A stretch of 64,000 nucleotides of DNA from Domibacillus tundrae (GTDB lineage Bacteria > Bacillota > Bacilli > Bacillales > Domibacillaceae): positions 1 through 64,000 of the forward strand of contig NZ_LAJA01000020.1 of the NCBI RefSeq assembly GCF_000970675.1, in the 5' to 3' direction. Both the position numbers and the translations under genes were made by a program. The notes under the pieces are model-generated. The model was not told where the DNA came from. It saw nothing but the letters and a program-made list of their open reading frames with translations, and ran no database searches. Below, piece by piece: positions 54,979 to 63,056 of the stretch (positions within the stretch are counted from its first letter, which is position 1; every line of letters begins with the position of its first letter).

Positions 54979-55350
54979 TTATGGTTTAACGCTAGAAGCA
55001 ATGAACTTCTGCTTTTTATTATCCCAGCTATAGACAGCAATCACTTTATCCCATCCGCCTTCATTTCGATACTTTTTCCAATCTTGATAGATTACTGATT
55101 TTGAAATTCTGACTCCCTGGTCTCCCATTACGCCAAAAATCTTTACCAGCTTTCCTTTTTGCATTCTATATACATCAGCCTTTGTATTAGACGGTCCATA
55201 TTCATATGTTGTTATGATTTGATACTCATTTTTCGCTGGATTAAAAACCATCAGCTTTGGAATCGGAAAAGACTCTTCACTTATAATTCTCTCCGCCACT
55301 TTTGTTACTTCATTATTTTTTATTAGAAACAAATTCCCTTGCTGTGACAA
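54979..55350 (-). CDS. Hypothetical protein, probably 5' truncated by a cassette repeat
   Basis: 123 codons of a beta-rich, possibly extracytoplasmic protein (MVFNPAKNEYQIITTYEYGPS, GGWDKVIAVYSWDNKKQKFIA). The only available start is a TTG with no ribosome site, lying 10 bases from repeat copy A. A signal peptide or N-terminus was therefore probably removed when the repeat was placed there. No family recognised. Confidence 0.45.
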   Translation of the reverse strand: MSQQGNLFLIKNNEVTKVAERIISEESFPIPKLMVFNPAKNEYQIITTYEYGPSNTKADVYRMQKGKLVKIFGVMGDQGVRISKSVIYQDWKKYRNEGGWDKVIAVYSWDNKKQKFIASSVKP

Positions 55351-55359
55351 TATAACTTT

Positions 55360-55441
55360 TTCAGTTTACTGCCACTTTAGTTGGGGTAGAAAAAAGACCG
55401 ACTGGAACAGCAGCCGGTTCTTAAACTCTTGCCCCCGTTAG
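55360..55441 (+). repeat. Cassette repeat copy A
   Basis: Plan shared by copies A, B, C and F: outer TTCA.CTAACCTGC, inner TTTAGTTGA, hairpin ACCGGCTG-GAACAG-CAGCCGGT, tail TTAAACTCTTGC.CCC, outer GTTAGTTGAA. Read on the minus strand the hairpin is followed by six T, so it is an intrinsic terminator for the racemase-like gene. Copy A is followed by a second block (55441-55510) shared with 37536-37606. Confidence 0.75.
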
Positions 55442-55515
55442 CCAGCCATGCAATGCAAGCGCTGCACCACAGATTATGTAAGGGAACTCGTCCTTTCATA
55501 GGAGTTGAATAAGAA
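55441..55515 (+). repeat. Companion block shared with 37.5 kb
   Basis: CCATGCAATGCAAGCGCTG, CACCACAGATTATGTAAGG and AACTCGT are conserved with 37545-37606, ending in GGAGTTGAATAAG as at repeat ends. It then runs into a racemase-gene terminator (AAGAAAAATCAG/CTGATTTCTT). Confidence 0.55.
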
Positions 55516-55518
55516 AAA

Positions 55519-56196
55519 TCAGATTACCACTGATTTCTTGTCTATTTTTAATTGACTAACTGCGGAAGAAATTAATGTATCCAATGGATTAATTATAGGC
55601 TTTGATGTCTTATACTCAACTTCCTTAGATGCATCGACCATAGATAATTGAGCAACGGAGATAATTTTATCTCCTTTAATAATTTTATTTAGGAACTTAG
55701 AAATTTCTTGGTTATATTCTTGTTTTAAACCTTGCATTATTAATTCAAAAGTATTGTTAATGACAATTACCTCTATATCCAAAGATTTTTGATGATTATA
55801 AGCATATTGATTGAGACGCTCCATTGTCCCTTTAACAGTTGCGGGATTTGTAAATAAGATTGTCAAGGGTTGCTGTATTTTACAGATATATTCAAAGTAG
55901 GGTTCATCAATTTTAATAATTGGCACTGATATTGAAAGTTGTTCTTCCTGTAAAATTGCAATATAGTTTGTGCAAGTAATTAGAATAGCATCAACATTAC
56001 ATTGGGCAATACACTCTATTTGCTCCTTAACTTTATTTTGAGCATCTGCTTCTTTGAAGTTCTCATCTACTGTAACTCGATACATTAATGCGGGGTCAAC
56101 AAAATGTATTAATTCAATATCATATGAGGAAAGTGCGTTTTCAATATATTCAATATTTGAATAATGAGCGTGTAGGCATCCTAATCTTTTTTTCAA
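55519..56196 (-). CDS. Asp/Glu/hydantoin racemase-like protein
   Basis: 225 residues of the aspartate/glutamate racemase superfamily. The second active-site region is visible in NVDAILITCTNYIAIL (conserved Cys-Thr-Asn), with CLHAHYSNIEYIENAL at the N-terminus and NPLDTLISSAV at the end. The first catalytic Cys is not obvious, so it may be a divergent member. Island cassette flanked by repeats A and B. Confidence 0.7.
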   Translation of the reverse strand: MKKRLGCLHAHYSNIEYIENALSSYDIELIHFVDPALMYRVTVDENFKEADAQNKVKEQIECIAQCNVDAILITCTNYIAILQEEQLSISVPIIKIDEPYFEYICKIQQPLTILFTNPATVKGTMERLNQYAYNHQKSLDIEVIVINNTFELIMQGLKQEYNQEISKFLNKIIKGDKIISVAQLSMVDASKEVEYKTSKPIINPLDTLISSAVSQLKIDKKSVVI

Positions 56197-56284
56197 TTCT
56201 GTCCCACCTTTAAAATATTTCTGATTATTCTATCAGTATATATGAAGATATCTATGAAAATGACGAAAAACACCTACTGCTTCT

Positions 56285-56366
56285 TTCACTAACCTGCTCC
56301 TTTAGTTGAGGAAAAAAAACGCTGGAACAGCAGCCGGTTTTTAAACTCTTGCGACCGATAGTTGAA
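56285..56366 (+). repeat. Cassette repeat copy B
   Basis: TTCACTAACCTGCTCC, TTTAGTTGAGGAA, hairpin core CGCTG-GAACAG-CAGCCGG, TTAAACTCTTGCGACC, GATAGTTGAA. Lies between the racemase-like gene and the EamA exporter, terminator facing the minus strand. Confidence 0.75.
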
Positions 56367-56449
56367 CAAGGGAGTCATTTTAAAAGAATTCTTCTAATAA
56401 ATGTTCCTCAATTAAATCTATTCTCGTACCGCCAATTAATCTCTATTGT

Positions 56450-57331
56450 TTATTCCTTATTTCTTTGCTGTAGTAAAAATAATGCTAGACCGATTAAAAT
56501 GAGTGCGATACCCATACCTTGTTGTAATGAAATGACCTCATCCAAAATGAAATAAGCGAGGATACAAGTTCCAATTGTTTCTCCTAATATACTCATTGAA
56601 ATAATTGAAGTACTTAGCCATTTCAACAACCAATTGAAAATTGTTTGCCCTAAAATTGTTGCAATAAACGCTAATCCAATAAAGGACCACCATGTTGGTA
56701 CAGAATAATTGAAGAAGGGCGTTTGCTGACTAACGGCAAAAACACCTAAAAGTAATGTACTGCTCCCATAACCAATAACTGAATATGGGATAAGAGATAG
56801 CCTTTTACGAACATGCTGGCCAATGAAGAAGTAGGCTGTTATGATGCCTGCCGCAATAAAAGCAAGTATATCGCCAAATAATGCCTGTCCACTAATTTGA
56901 AAATCTTGCCATCCAATGACAATGCTTCCGGCAATCGCGATGAGACAGCCTGTTATAGCCCCTTTGCTGAAGCGCTCTTTGAATAGAAAATAGCCGCCAA
57001 CCAACGAAAAGAGTGGCTGTAAGGTGACAATAACCGTCGAGCTTGCTACAGATGTGTAATTTAATGATTCAAACCACAATACATAATGGGCTGCTAGAAA
57101 TACGCCTGATAATAATCCAAGTCCCCATTGTTTTTTTGACAACAAACGTAATGCTTGTCGGTTCTTTTTATTAACTAATAAAAATGGCAAAAGCATTACT
57201 GCTGCAAAAAGCATCCGATAAAATGCTGTAATTGTCGCAGGTGCATCTGCTAATTTCACAAAGATCGCTGAAGTCGATAATGCAAATACGCCCAAAAATA
57301 AAGCCATGTAAGAAATAAGTAGTGATTTCAA
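56450..57331 (-). CDS. EamA/DMT-family exporter
   Basis: Drug/metabolite transporter of 293 residues with ten membrane segments in two EamA repeats (FALSTSAIFVKLADAPATITAFYRML.. and GDILAFIAAGIITAYFFIG..). Typical EamA loop AAHYVLWFESLNYTSVASSTVIVTLQPLFSLV. Divergent from a broken XRE regulator gene at 57499, a common pairing. Probable amino acid or metabolite efflux; substrate unknown. Confidence 0.88.
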   Translation of the reverse strand: MKSLLISYMALFLGVFALSTSAIFVKLADAPATITAFYRMLFAAVMLLPFLLVNKKNRQALRLLSKKQWGLGLLSGVFLAAHYVLWFESLNYTSVASSTVIVTLQPLFSLVGGYFLFKERFSKGAITGCLIAIAGSIVIGWQDFQISGQALFGDILAFIAAGIITAYFFIGQHVRKRLSLIPYSVIGYGSSTLLLGVFAVSQQTPFFNYSVPTWWSFIGLAFIATILGQTIFNWLLKWLSTSIISMSILGETIGTCILAYFILDEVISLQQGMGIALILIGLALFLLQQRNKE

Positions 57332-57498
57332 TTCTGTTTCCCCCTAGATGTCTGTTTACAATAATAAAATCAATACATTATAATGCACAAACATAAGTGT
57401 AAAATATTTATGTAATCGATAAAAGTACTAATTCTCCATGTTTAGTATGTCAGCACAAAATGAATGAAACATACATTATTTTAGAAAGGATCTTTACT

Positions 57499-57692
57499 AT
57501 GAACAATCATCGCATCGGGCAAACGGTATTAAATTATCGTAAAAAGAATGGTATGACAATTCGTGAGTTCGCCGAATATGCAGGAATTAGCACTTCACTT
57601 ATTAGCCAAATAGAAAAATGTTAAACACCGATTTTTGAACAAGAGTGATGAACCGAATCATATTTTATTCGTACTAACTCCATCATTAGTTT
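57499..57692 (+). pseudogene. XRE-family (HTH-cupin type) regulator, deleted remnant
   Basis: ATG 57499 behind AAAGGA opens 41 codons of a classical HTH (VLNYRKKNGMTIREFAEYAGISTSLISQIEK) that stop at TAA 57622-57624. A following piece in another frame (SDEPNHILFVLTPSLV) looks like the C-terminus of a cupin domain. So an HTH-cupin regulator lost its middle. It was probably the regulator of the divergent exporter. Confidence 0.75.
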
Positions 57693-57753
57693 AAATAGCC
57701 CCTCCCCATGTAAGTATTAAAAGAAAGAGTGACTTCAACCACTAAAAAGGGGG

Positions 57754-57797
57754 CTATTCCAAAAATCGATCAAATATCGACTTTTGGAACAGCCCCG
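57754..57797. terminator. Long hairpin beyond the XRE remnant
   Basis: GGGGCT.TTCCAAAA.TCGAT arms pair over 21 bases with two mismatches around CAAAT; a second AATAGCCCC at 57697 can pair with GGGGGCTATT, so alternative folds exist. Confidence 0.55.
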
Positions 57798-57880
57798 TAA
57801 AACGATTCGACTTTATTTCAAACCTATGTTCACAATCTATTCTAAACTTTAACATAGACATCCAATTTTCTTTAAAGGTG

Positions 57881-57912
57881 TTATTCAACAATCTGGTCCA
57901 ATTGTTGAATAA
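57881..57912. repeat. TTATTCAACAAT palindrome preceding copy C
   Basis: TTATTCAACAAT and ATTGTTGAATAA are perfect 12-bp arms around CTGGTCCA. Same style as the repeat at 51414 and the outer ends of the array repeats. Confidence 0.55.
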
Positions 57913-57928
57913 AGGTCAAAGAGCACTA

Positions 57929-58016
57929 TTCAACTAACCTGCTGCTTTAGTTGAGGAAGAAAAAAGACCGGCTAGAACAGCAGCCAGCTCTTAAACTCTT
58001 GCACCCATTAATTGAA
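57929..58016 (+). repeat. Cassette repeat copy C
   Basis: TTCAACTAACCTGCTGC, TTTAGTTGAGGAAG, hairpin ACCGGCTA-GAACAG-CAGCCAGC, TTAAACTCTTGCACCC, TTAATTGAA. Ends 16 bases before the stop of the next minus-strand gene, so it is that gene's terminator. Confidence 0.8.
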
Positions 58017-58031
58017 GAATATTTATGCCTC

Positions 58032-58541
58032 TCAGATAATTGTGTGCTTGAAATTTGGTCCTTCTTCTCTTTTTTTGATTATTAAATTCTCATCGAATCC
58101 ATTACATATGGCGAAATATCCATCATTCAAGTGAAGCCCTATACCAGCTAAATAATAATCCGATGCGTTTGTTTCACGTCTTTCAATAATTTCAATCCCA
58201 ATCACTCTTTTACCAATAGCAAAATTGAGTTCTTCTAACTTGTTCTTTTCCCAATTAAGTTTTAAATCTGACCCATACCAAGAAAGATCTTGAGAAACAA
58301 GGATTTTATCAAACGTAATAGCGTATTCGTTCGTTTTATATACACATAATTCTAATTGGCCATCTTCAAAACAGATAATAACAGGACAATCGTTAAACCA
58401 TTCATCTTCATCTTGCGCCCAAACAATCCATATTTCTTTTACATTTTTACCAATCAGAGCTTCAAGTTTAGTTCTGTGGTCTTCTATGATATTAGATGGG
58501 TTAGTATACATTTTAGGATTGTAATTTTTAATTCCGAGCAT
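58032..58541 (-). CDS. Hypothetical protein (island cassette)
   Basis: 169 residues, soluble, beta-rich (EIWIVWAQDEDEWFNDCPVIICFEDGQLELCVY.., GKRVIGIEIIERR..). Resembles small Bacillus proteins of unknown function. ATG 58541 follows AAAAGGTGAA at seven bases. Flanked by repeats C and D. Confidence 0.65.
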   Translation of the reverse strand: MLGIKNYNPKMYTNPSNIIEDHRTKLEALIGKNVKEIWIVWAQDEDEWFNDCPVIICFEDGQLELCVYKTNEYAITFDKILVSQDLSWYGSDLKLNWEKNKLEELNFAIGKRVIGIEIIERRETNASDYYLAGIGLHLNDGYFAICNGFDENLIIKKREEGPNFKHTII

Positions 58542-58599
58542 AAACAAATTCACCTTTTCATAATGGAGTAATAATTTTAGACCATTTTATCATCTCTTG

Positions 58600-58684
58600 T
58601 TCAACTAACCTGCACGTTAACTGAATAAGAAAAGGCTGCCGAAATGACAGCCGAGATATTAAATAAAAGCCCCCGATAGTTGAA
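58600..58684 (+). repeat. Cassette repeat copy D (variant core)
   Basis: Outer TTCAACTAACCTGCACG, TTAACTGAATAAG, hairpin GGCTGCC-GAAAT-GACAGCC, AAATAAAAGCCCCC, GATAGTTGAA. Same plan as A but with a different hairpin, shared with copy E. Terminator faces the minus strand (TTTTCTTATTC). Confidence 0.8.
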
Positions 58685-58751
58685 GAATGAAATTAAAGCC
58701 TTTCCCTAGTTGATCTTTTTTCAAATTCAAATTTAGCTCTCTGTGCAACAT

Positions 58752-59318
58752 TTAGACCCTTAGTAAGCCACGGAAACCCCTTGCAGCATAGTAAGATTCT
58801 GCTCCATTGTGGTACATAAAGACAGTGTCGTAGCGGCGATCACAAAAGAGGGCCCCGCCGAGTTTTCTAATATTAGCAGGTGTTTGCACCCAGCTCGACG
58901 TTTTCATATCAAAGTTTTCAAGTTTCTGCAGCTCCCGGTATTGTTCTTCCGTTAAAAGTTCAATGCCCATGGCAGCTGCCATATCAATAGCGCTATTTTC
59001 TGGTTTGTGTTTTTTTCTTGACTCCAGCGCTTCACGGTCGTAACAAACACTTCTTCGGCCTTTAGGACTTTCCGCTGAACAATCATAAAAAATGTATTCT
59101 CCCATCTTCTTATCATAGCCAACAACATCCGGTTCACCGCCAGTTCCTTCCATTTCATTGAGCGACCACATTTTTTCAGTATTAGCTTCGAACTTAGCCT
59201 GCACTGTAGCCCATTCAAGACCTTTATGGCGGTTCATGTTTTTCTCAAAACGGGCTTTCAAAGTTCTGATTAGTTCTTCACGTTGTTCCAGAGACAACTC
59301 CTTATCTCTCTTCGTCAT
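58752..59318 (-). CDS. DUF4256 protein (island cassette)
   Basis: 188 residues of the DUF4256 family: ELIRTLKARFEKNMNRHKGLEWATVQAKF, MEGTGGEPDVVGYD, YIFYDCSAESPKGRRSVCYDREALESRK and DRRYDTVFMYHNGAESYYAARGFRG. ATG 59318 follows AAGGGGGAAAC. Function unknown; the family occurs widely as single genes in variable regions. Flanked by repeats D and E. Confidence 0.85.
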   Translation of the reverse strand: MTKRDKELSLEQREELIRTLKARFEKNMNRHKGLEWATVQAKFEANTEKMWSLNEMEGTGGEPDVVGYDKKMGEYIFYDCSAESPKGRRSVCYDREALESRKKHKPENSAIDMAAAMGIELLTEEQYRELQKLENFDMKTSSWVQTPANIRKLGGALFCDRRYDTVFMYHNGAESYYAARGFRGLLRV

Positions 59319-59358
59319 ATTAGTTTCCCCCTTACTGTTTTTACTCATAATGGTTTAA

Positions 59359-59443
59359 GGACTAAACTGCTCCGTTAGCTGAATAGGAAAAGGCTGCCGA
59401 AATGACAGCCGAGGTATTAAACAAAAGCCCCCGTTAGCTAAAG
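59359..59443 (+). repeat. Cassette repeat copy E (variant core)
   Basis: GACTAAACTGCTCC, GTTAGCTGAATAGG, hairpin GGCTGCC-GAAAT-GACAGCC, AAACAAAAGCCCCC, GTTAGCTAAAG. Core nearly identical to D. Confidence 0.8.
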
Positions 59444-59528
59444 TACATTGTTTCACAAACTTTTGTAAATTTGGAGTTATAGTCTCGATTTTATGACATT
59501 CATTGAACCAAGCATTAGGATTTTATCG

Positions 59529-59870
59529 TTAGCCACGACCAATGGTATCGTTCAACTTCTTGCGATACTTATCCTTCCAAGTTTTCTCATCCTTCACTAG
59601 GTCGTCGCAGAAAGCAGCCACGTCCTCGCCCGTAAGGTCAGTGACTTTCTTGCCTTCCGCTGCTCCTTCTTCGAAGAGGTCGAGAATGCCGTAAAAGATA
59701 CGGCTGCTGTCCTTCCAGTCGGTGGGACCACCACCAGCAGTCCACATATATTTTTGGATAGCTTTGTAAGCGTTTCGGTACTCACTTGGAAGTGCCTTCG
59801 CACGTGCCTCCATCGCCCTCCATTCCCGCTTGTCATCCAGACTTCCGATAATTTTTTCGAAAATATTCAT
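59529..59870 (-). CDS. DUF1048 protein
   Basis: 113 residues: [43 protein letters not shown], then [29 protein letters not shown]1048 genes commonly follow PadR regulators in Firmicutes and are thought to be membrane-stress or antibiotic-response accessories (inference). One base separates it from the PadR gene. Confidence 0.88.
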   Translation of the reverse strand: MNIFEKIIGSLDDKREWRAMEARAKALPSEYRNAYKAIQKYMWTAGGGPTDWKDSSRIFYGILDLFEEGAAEGKKVTDLTGEDVAAFCDDLVKDEKTWKDKYRKKLNDTIGRG

Positions 59871-59871
59871 T

Positions 59872-60225
59872 TTACTTCTCTCCTTTCATTTTTTTAATTT
59901 TGAGTTCGTTAATTTTGCTTGAGACAAAACCCCATTTTTCCCAAAAAATTTCGAGTTTCTCTTGACCTTCTGCGTTGAGTGTGTAAAATTTTCTCGGCGG
60001 TCCCACAGTGGATGGCTTTTTCTCTATGTCCACCAGATTGTTTTTCTCAAGCCGCATGGTAATGGTATAAACTGTGCCTTCAACCACATCAGTGAAACCG
60101 AGTTCTCGCAGTTGTTGCGTAATTTCATAGCCGTAAGTTTCGCCACGGCTAATGATTTCAAGCACACAACCCTCAAGCACCCCTTTCAGCATTTCCGTGA
60201 TATTTTCCAAATGTTTTTCCCCCAT
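59872..60225 (-). CDS. PadR-family transcriptional regulator
   Basis: 117 residues with the PadR winged helix: [54 protein letters not shown], then [20 protein letters not shown] 60225 or the TTG at 60210 (GGGGGA upstream) may be used. Upstream lies a palindrome suited to autoregulation. Operon with the DUF1048 gene, one two-gene cassette between repeats E and F. Confidence 0.9.
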   Translation of the reverse strand: MGEKHLENITEMLKGVLEGCVLEIISRGETYGYEITQQLRELGFTDVVEGTVYTITMRLEKNNLVDIEKKPSTVGPPRKFYTLNAEGQEKLEIFWEKWGFVSSKINELKIKKMKGEK

Positions 60226-60258
60226 TTGTATTTCACTTATATTTTAGTACTTTGCAGC

Positions 60259-60287
60259 ACCGGTATTCAGTATTACTTATTACCGGT
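60259..60287 (-). promoter_or_regulatory. Probable PadR operator
   Basis: ACCGGTA (60259-60265) and TACCGGT (60281-60287) are perfect arms 15 bases apart; TATATAGTAT beside it may be a -10 region. Upstream of the padR start. Confidence 0.5.
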
Positions 60288-60340
60288 ATATAGTATCGCA
60301 TAGTAGCATCGTCTGTCAAGAATGAAAAAGCTATTATCTT

Positions 60341-60429
60341 CTTGAATAATCCTGCCCTTTAGTTAATGAAGAAAAAAGACCGGCTGGAACAGCAGCCGGT
60401 TCTTAAACTCTTGCACCCGATAGTTTAAG
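60341..60429 (+). repeat. Cassette repeat copy F
   Basis: CTTGAATAATCCTGCCC, TTTAGTTAATGAAG, hairpin ACCGGCTG-GAACAG-CAGCCGGT, TTAAACTCTTGCACCC, GATAGTTTAAG. Core identical to copy A apart from one base. A further small terminator (AACCCCGTCC/GGACAGGGTT, 60466-60494) lies between it and the VOC gene. Confidence 0.8.
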
Positions 60430-60586
60430 TGAACTTTTTCACAAATCTATACCTTAAATATGTAAAACCCCGTCCCAAAATTACGGACAGGGTTAACATA
60501 AAGTTGTTTAATTTTTAAACTAACACTTCACTGGTCTTAATCATACCCATAGTGTCGTCTAGAATCTAGGTTCTTTCTTCATAACG

Positions 60587-60976
60587 TTACTTCTTCTCTA
60601 TCATCTGAATAAGGTTTCCGCATGTATCGTCGAAGACAGCTATTGTGACTTCGCCCATTTCTGTTGGCTCCATAGTAAACTTTACGGCTTTTTCTACTAG
60701 TCGTTTGTACTCTTTGCGAATATCTGCAACCCCAAACATTGTTACTGGAATGCCATCAGCAAATAACTTCTGCTGATACTCTTTGGCAGCAGGGTGGTCA
60801 TTAGGTTCGAGTAAAAGCTCGGTACCGTCTTGTTCATCAGGAGAAACAAGCGTTATCCACCTATATGCTCCACTGGGAACGTCATGCTTTTTTACAAAGC
60901 CCAGCGTTTTTGTATAAAACTCTAGTGCTTTGTCTTGATCTTGAACAAATATACTAGTAATAATAATTTTCATCAT
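60587..60976 (-). CDS. VOC-family (glyoxalase/bleomycin-resistance fold) protein
   Basis: 130 residues: two beta-alpha-beta modules with SIFVQDQDKALEFYTKTLGF, YRWITLVSPDEQDGTELLLEP and IAVFDDTCGNLIQMIEK. ATG 60976 has GGAGG seven bases upstream. It follows an ArsR-type regulator on the same strand, a common pairing in Bacillus. Metal ligands are not all clear; substrate unknown. Confidence 0.88.
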   Translation of the reverse strand: MMKIIITSIFVQDQDKALEFYTKTLGFVKKHDVPSGAYRWITLVSPDEQDGTELLLEPNDHPAAKEYQQKLFADGIPVTMFGVADIRKEYKRLVEKAVKFTMEPTEMGEVTIAVFDDTCGNLIQMIEKK

Positions 60977-61070
60977 GTTTTGGCCTCCTTTGATAAATGC
61001 AAGGTATGGTTCTCTTCTAACAATCTGGCTACAAATAGAAAAACTCATACATTCGTCATTAGTAATAAAA

Positions 61071-61349
61071 TTAATCTACCCATCCTTTCAGCAAATTTTT
61101 AAGTGGTTCTTTGTTAAACATAAGTACTCGATATTTTCCCTTTCGTTTTGATATTACGAGCCCTGCATCTTCCAATATATTTAGATGTTTAGCGATTGCC
61201 TGTCTCGAAATAGAAAGGTTGTGTTTCATAACGAGACGTGCCGTTAGTTCATACAACGTCAGCTCGTTACGTTCGGTAAGTTCATCTAATATAACCCGCC
61301 GAGTCGCATCGCCAAGTGCTTTGAATATAGCGTCTTTGTCCCAATCCAT
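61071..61349 (-). CDS. ArsR-family winged-helix regulator
   Basis: 92 residues: IFKALGDATRRVILDELTERNELTLYELTARL..SRQAIAKHLNILEDAGLV and KGKYRVLMFN. It lacks the metal-binding CVC motif, so it is of the non-metal type that is typically paired with SRPBCC or VOC genes. ATG 61349. Two identical operator-like dyads lie just upstream, indicating autoregulation. Confidence 0.9.
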   Translation of the reverse strand: MDWDKDAIFKALGDATRRVILDELTERNELTLYELTARLVMKHNLSISRQAIAKHLNILEDAGLVISKRKGKYRVLMFNKEPLKNLLKGWVD

Positions 61350-61362
61350 ATGTCGATTATAT

Positions 61363-61407
61363 GCAACTATACGGTTGCTTGTCAAACATAAGCAACTGTT
61401 TGGTTGC
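61363..61407 (-). promoter_or_regulatory. Twin GCAAC-N6-GTTGC operators of the ArsR-VOC operon
   Basis: GCAACTATACGGTTGC (61363-61378) and GCAACTGTTTGGTTGC (61392-61407) share perfect 5-bp arms and are 29 bp apart, with a TTGACA-like TTTGACAAG between them on the minus strand. Arrangement suits two dimers covering the promoter. Confidence 0.65.
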
Positions 61408-61458
61408 GTGATGAAGGAAACTATATCATACACCCCTTAAAATCACGAGCTCCAGCCG

Positions 61459-61975
61459 TTGATCGAGCTGGTGGGCTACGAAGATACCGCACGCAAACTG
61501 GAGGTCAAAACCTTGATCCAGTACCTGGTGACGGCTGCCGCCTGTGAATGGAAAAGCCTGCGCTACTGCGCAGATGTTGGGTCAACGGCTGGTCTTGTCG
61601 ATGTCCATTATTCGACGTTATCAAAAAAGCTTGGGCAGCTGGATTACACCTTGATGAAACAGGTTTTTGCCCTCATTGTCGGTAAATGCAACCGGGTCAC
61701 ACGCCGGACGCTTAAGATTCCAAACCAGCTGCTACTCGTTGATTCAACGACGGTGACCGTCGGAAAAAACGCGCCTGCCGTGGGCCGTCTACCACGGAGA
61801 GCGATCCGTCATCAAGCTTCATGTGAGCTTTTCGCTGGAAACTCATATGCCCCTTCATGTCATTGAAACGATCGGCTTAAAGCACGATGCACCCGTTGGC
61901 CGCTGGAATGGCAGGCAGAAATGGCCTTGTTTCTGCATCATTATTTTGAGGTTCACTGGAAGAAAACTGTATGAT
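61459..61975 (+). mobile_element. IS4-family transposase remnant
   Basis: The N-terminal portion (ELVGYEDTARKLEVKTLIQYLVTAAACEWKSLR.. DVHYSTLSKKLGQLDYTLMKQVFALIV) leads into NQLLLVDSTTVTVGK with the first catalytic Asp. A frameshift near 61785 separates this from VIKLHVSFSLETHMPLHVIET and the sequence ends in a short disrupted stretch. The 5' end is also missing. Higher GC than neighbours. Confidence 0.8.
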
Positions 61976-62055
61976 TCTGGCTAATCAACACGCGTGTATT
62001 TTTCTTTTAAAATGGTTATCCTAACTGAGTAAATTCGATAAAGAGGATGATTAAC

Positions 62056-62682
62056 ATGATGCGCAAAACAACTACAGAACAAACAATTTCCGTTCAAGAA
62101 GCCATTGAATCACGGCACAGTATTCGTAAATTCATACAGCAACCAATTGACCAACAACATCTTCAAAACATTTTTGAGCTTGTGCAGCTGTCCCCAAGTG
62201 CATGGAATCTTCAGCCATGGCGTTTTCATGTGGTAACAGATGTTAATTTGAAGAAAAAGCTTGAAGAAGCTGCCTATGGTCAAAAACAGGTTACATCAGC
62301 TCCAGCAGTAATTGTCGTAACTAGTGATATGGAAGATGTGCTTACAAATATTGGTGACACCGTTCATCCGGGTCTTTCTGAAGAGCAAAAACAAGAAGAA
62401 GTAGCGAATTTATCAGCATTCTTTAATGGTATGAGTGTTGAAGACCGCGGCCAATGGGGTTTAAATCAAACCAACATTGCATTTGGTATCCTCATGACAG
62501 CTGTTCAGGGATATGGATATGCGAGTAATCCCATGCTGGGCTTCGACCAAGACAAAGTAAGAGATTTATTAAATCTTCCTAAACATGTGCAATTCGCAGG
62601 AATCCTCCCTATAGGAAAGCCTGACGGTGAGGGATATCCTCATCACCGCTTTGCTCTAGAAAAGATTGTTAAATTTCATTGA
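62056..62682 (+). CDS. Nitroreductase-family FMN oxidoreductase
   Basis: 208 residues. FMN-binding segments are SRHSIRKFIQQPI, LVQLSPSAWNLQPWRFHVV and AGILPIGKP near the C-terminus. AAAGAGG lies nine bases before ATG 62056. Intact. It directly abuts the right integrase fragment, which begins about 65 bases after its stop. NAD(P)H-dependent; substrate unknown. Confidence 0.9.
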   Translation: MMRKTTTEQTISVQEAIESRHSIRKFIQQPIDQQHLQNIFELVQLSPSAWNLQPWRFHVVTDVNLKKKLEEAAYGQKQVTSAPAVIVVTSDMEDVLTNIGDTVHPGLSEEQKQEEVANLSAFFNGMSVEDRGQWGLNQTNIAFGILMTAVQGYGYASNPMLGFDQDKVRDLLNLPKHVQFAGILPIGKPDGEGYPHHRFALEKIVKFH

Positions 62683-62747
62683 GTTCATATTACAAAAGAA
62701 AGAAAAGGAGTTGGACTTTTGTTCTTACTCCTTTTTTTTTGAGAAGT

Positions 62748-63056
62748 TACACTGACTTAGACTTGGTTATGTGCACAGAGATAGGTAAACCTATTAACCC
62801 AAGAAACCTTTTACGTATTTTTAAAATATTGACTGAAGAGGCAGACTTACCTCATATTCGTTTTCATGACTTGAGACATACACACGCTGCCTTAATGATC
62901 TTTCAAAATGAACCAATGAAGTTGATCGCTGACAGACTTGGACATAGCAAAATCACGACTACAATGGATACGTACGGTCATTTATTGCCCAACATGCAGC
63001 AGGATGCATCTGACCGCTTGGATCAAACGATTTTTGGTTCTTCATCACCATATTAA
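62748..63056 (+). pseudogene. Tyrosine integrase 3' fragment, right copy
   Basis: About 100 residues of the catalytic domain in one frame: KPINPRNLLRIFKILTEEADLPHIRFHDLRHTHAALMIF (HxxR), then LIADRLGHSKITTTMDTYGHLLPN (His and the Tyr nucleophile). The N-terminal core-binding domain and the first catalytic Arg are missing. The junction with the nitroreductase gene is near 62745. Nearly identical at DNA level to the left copy at 53891 but without its frameshift. Confidence 0.88.

Noticed and set aside
55360-60429. A classical integron with attC sites
   Set aside because: No integron integrase (IntI) is visible, the outer ends do not fit RYYYAAC/GTTRRRY cleanly, and the central hairpin is a terminator. 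Only the general cassette-like layout is kept.
55360-60429. CRISPR array
   Set aside because: Repeats are 80-90 bp, separated by whole genes of 350-1,000 bp, and there are no cas genes.
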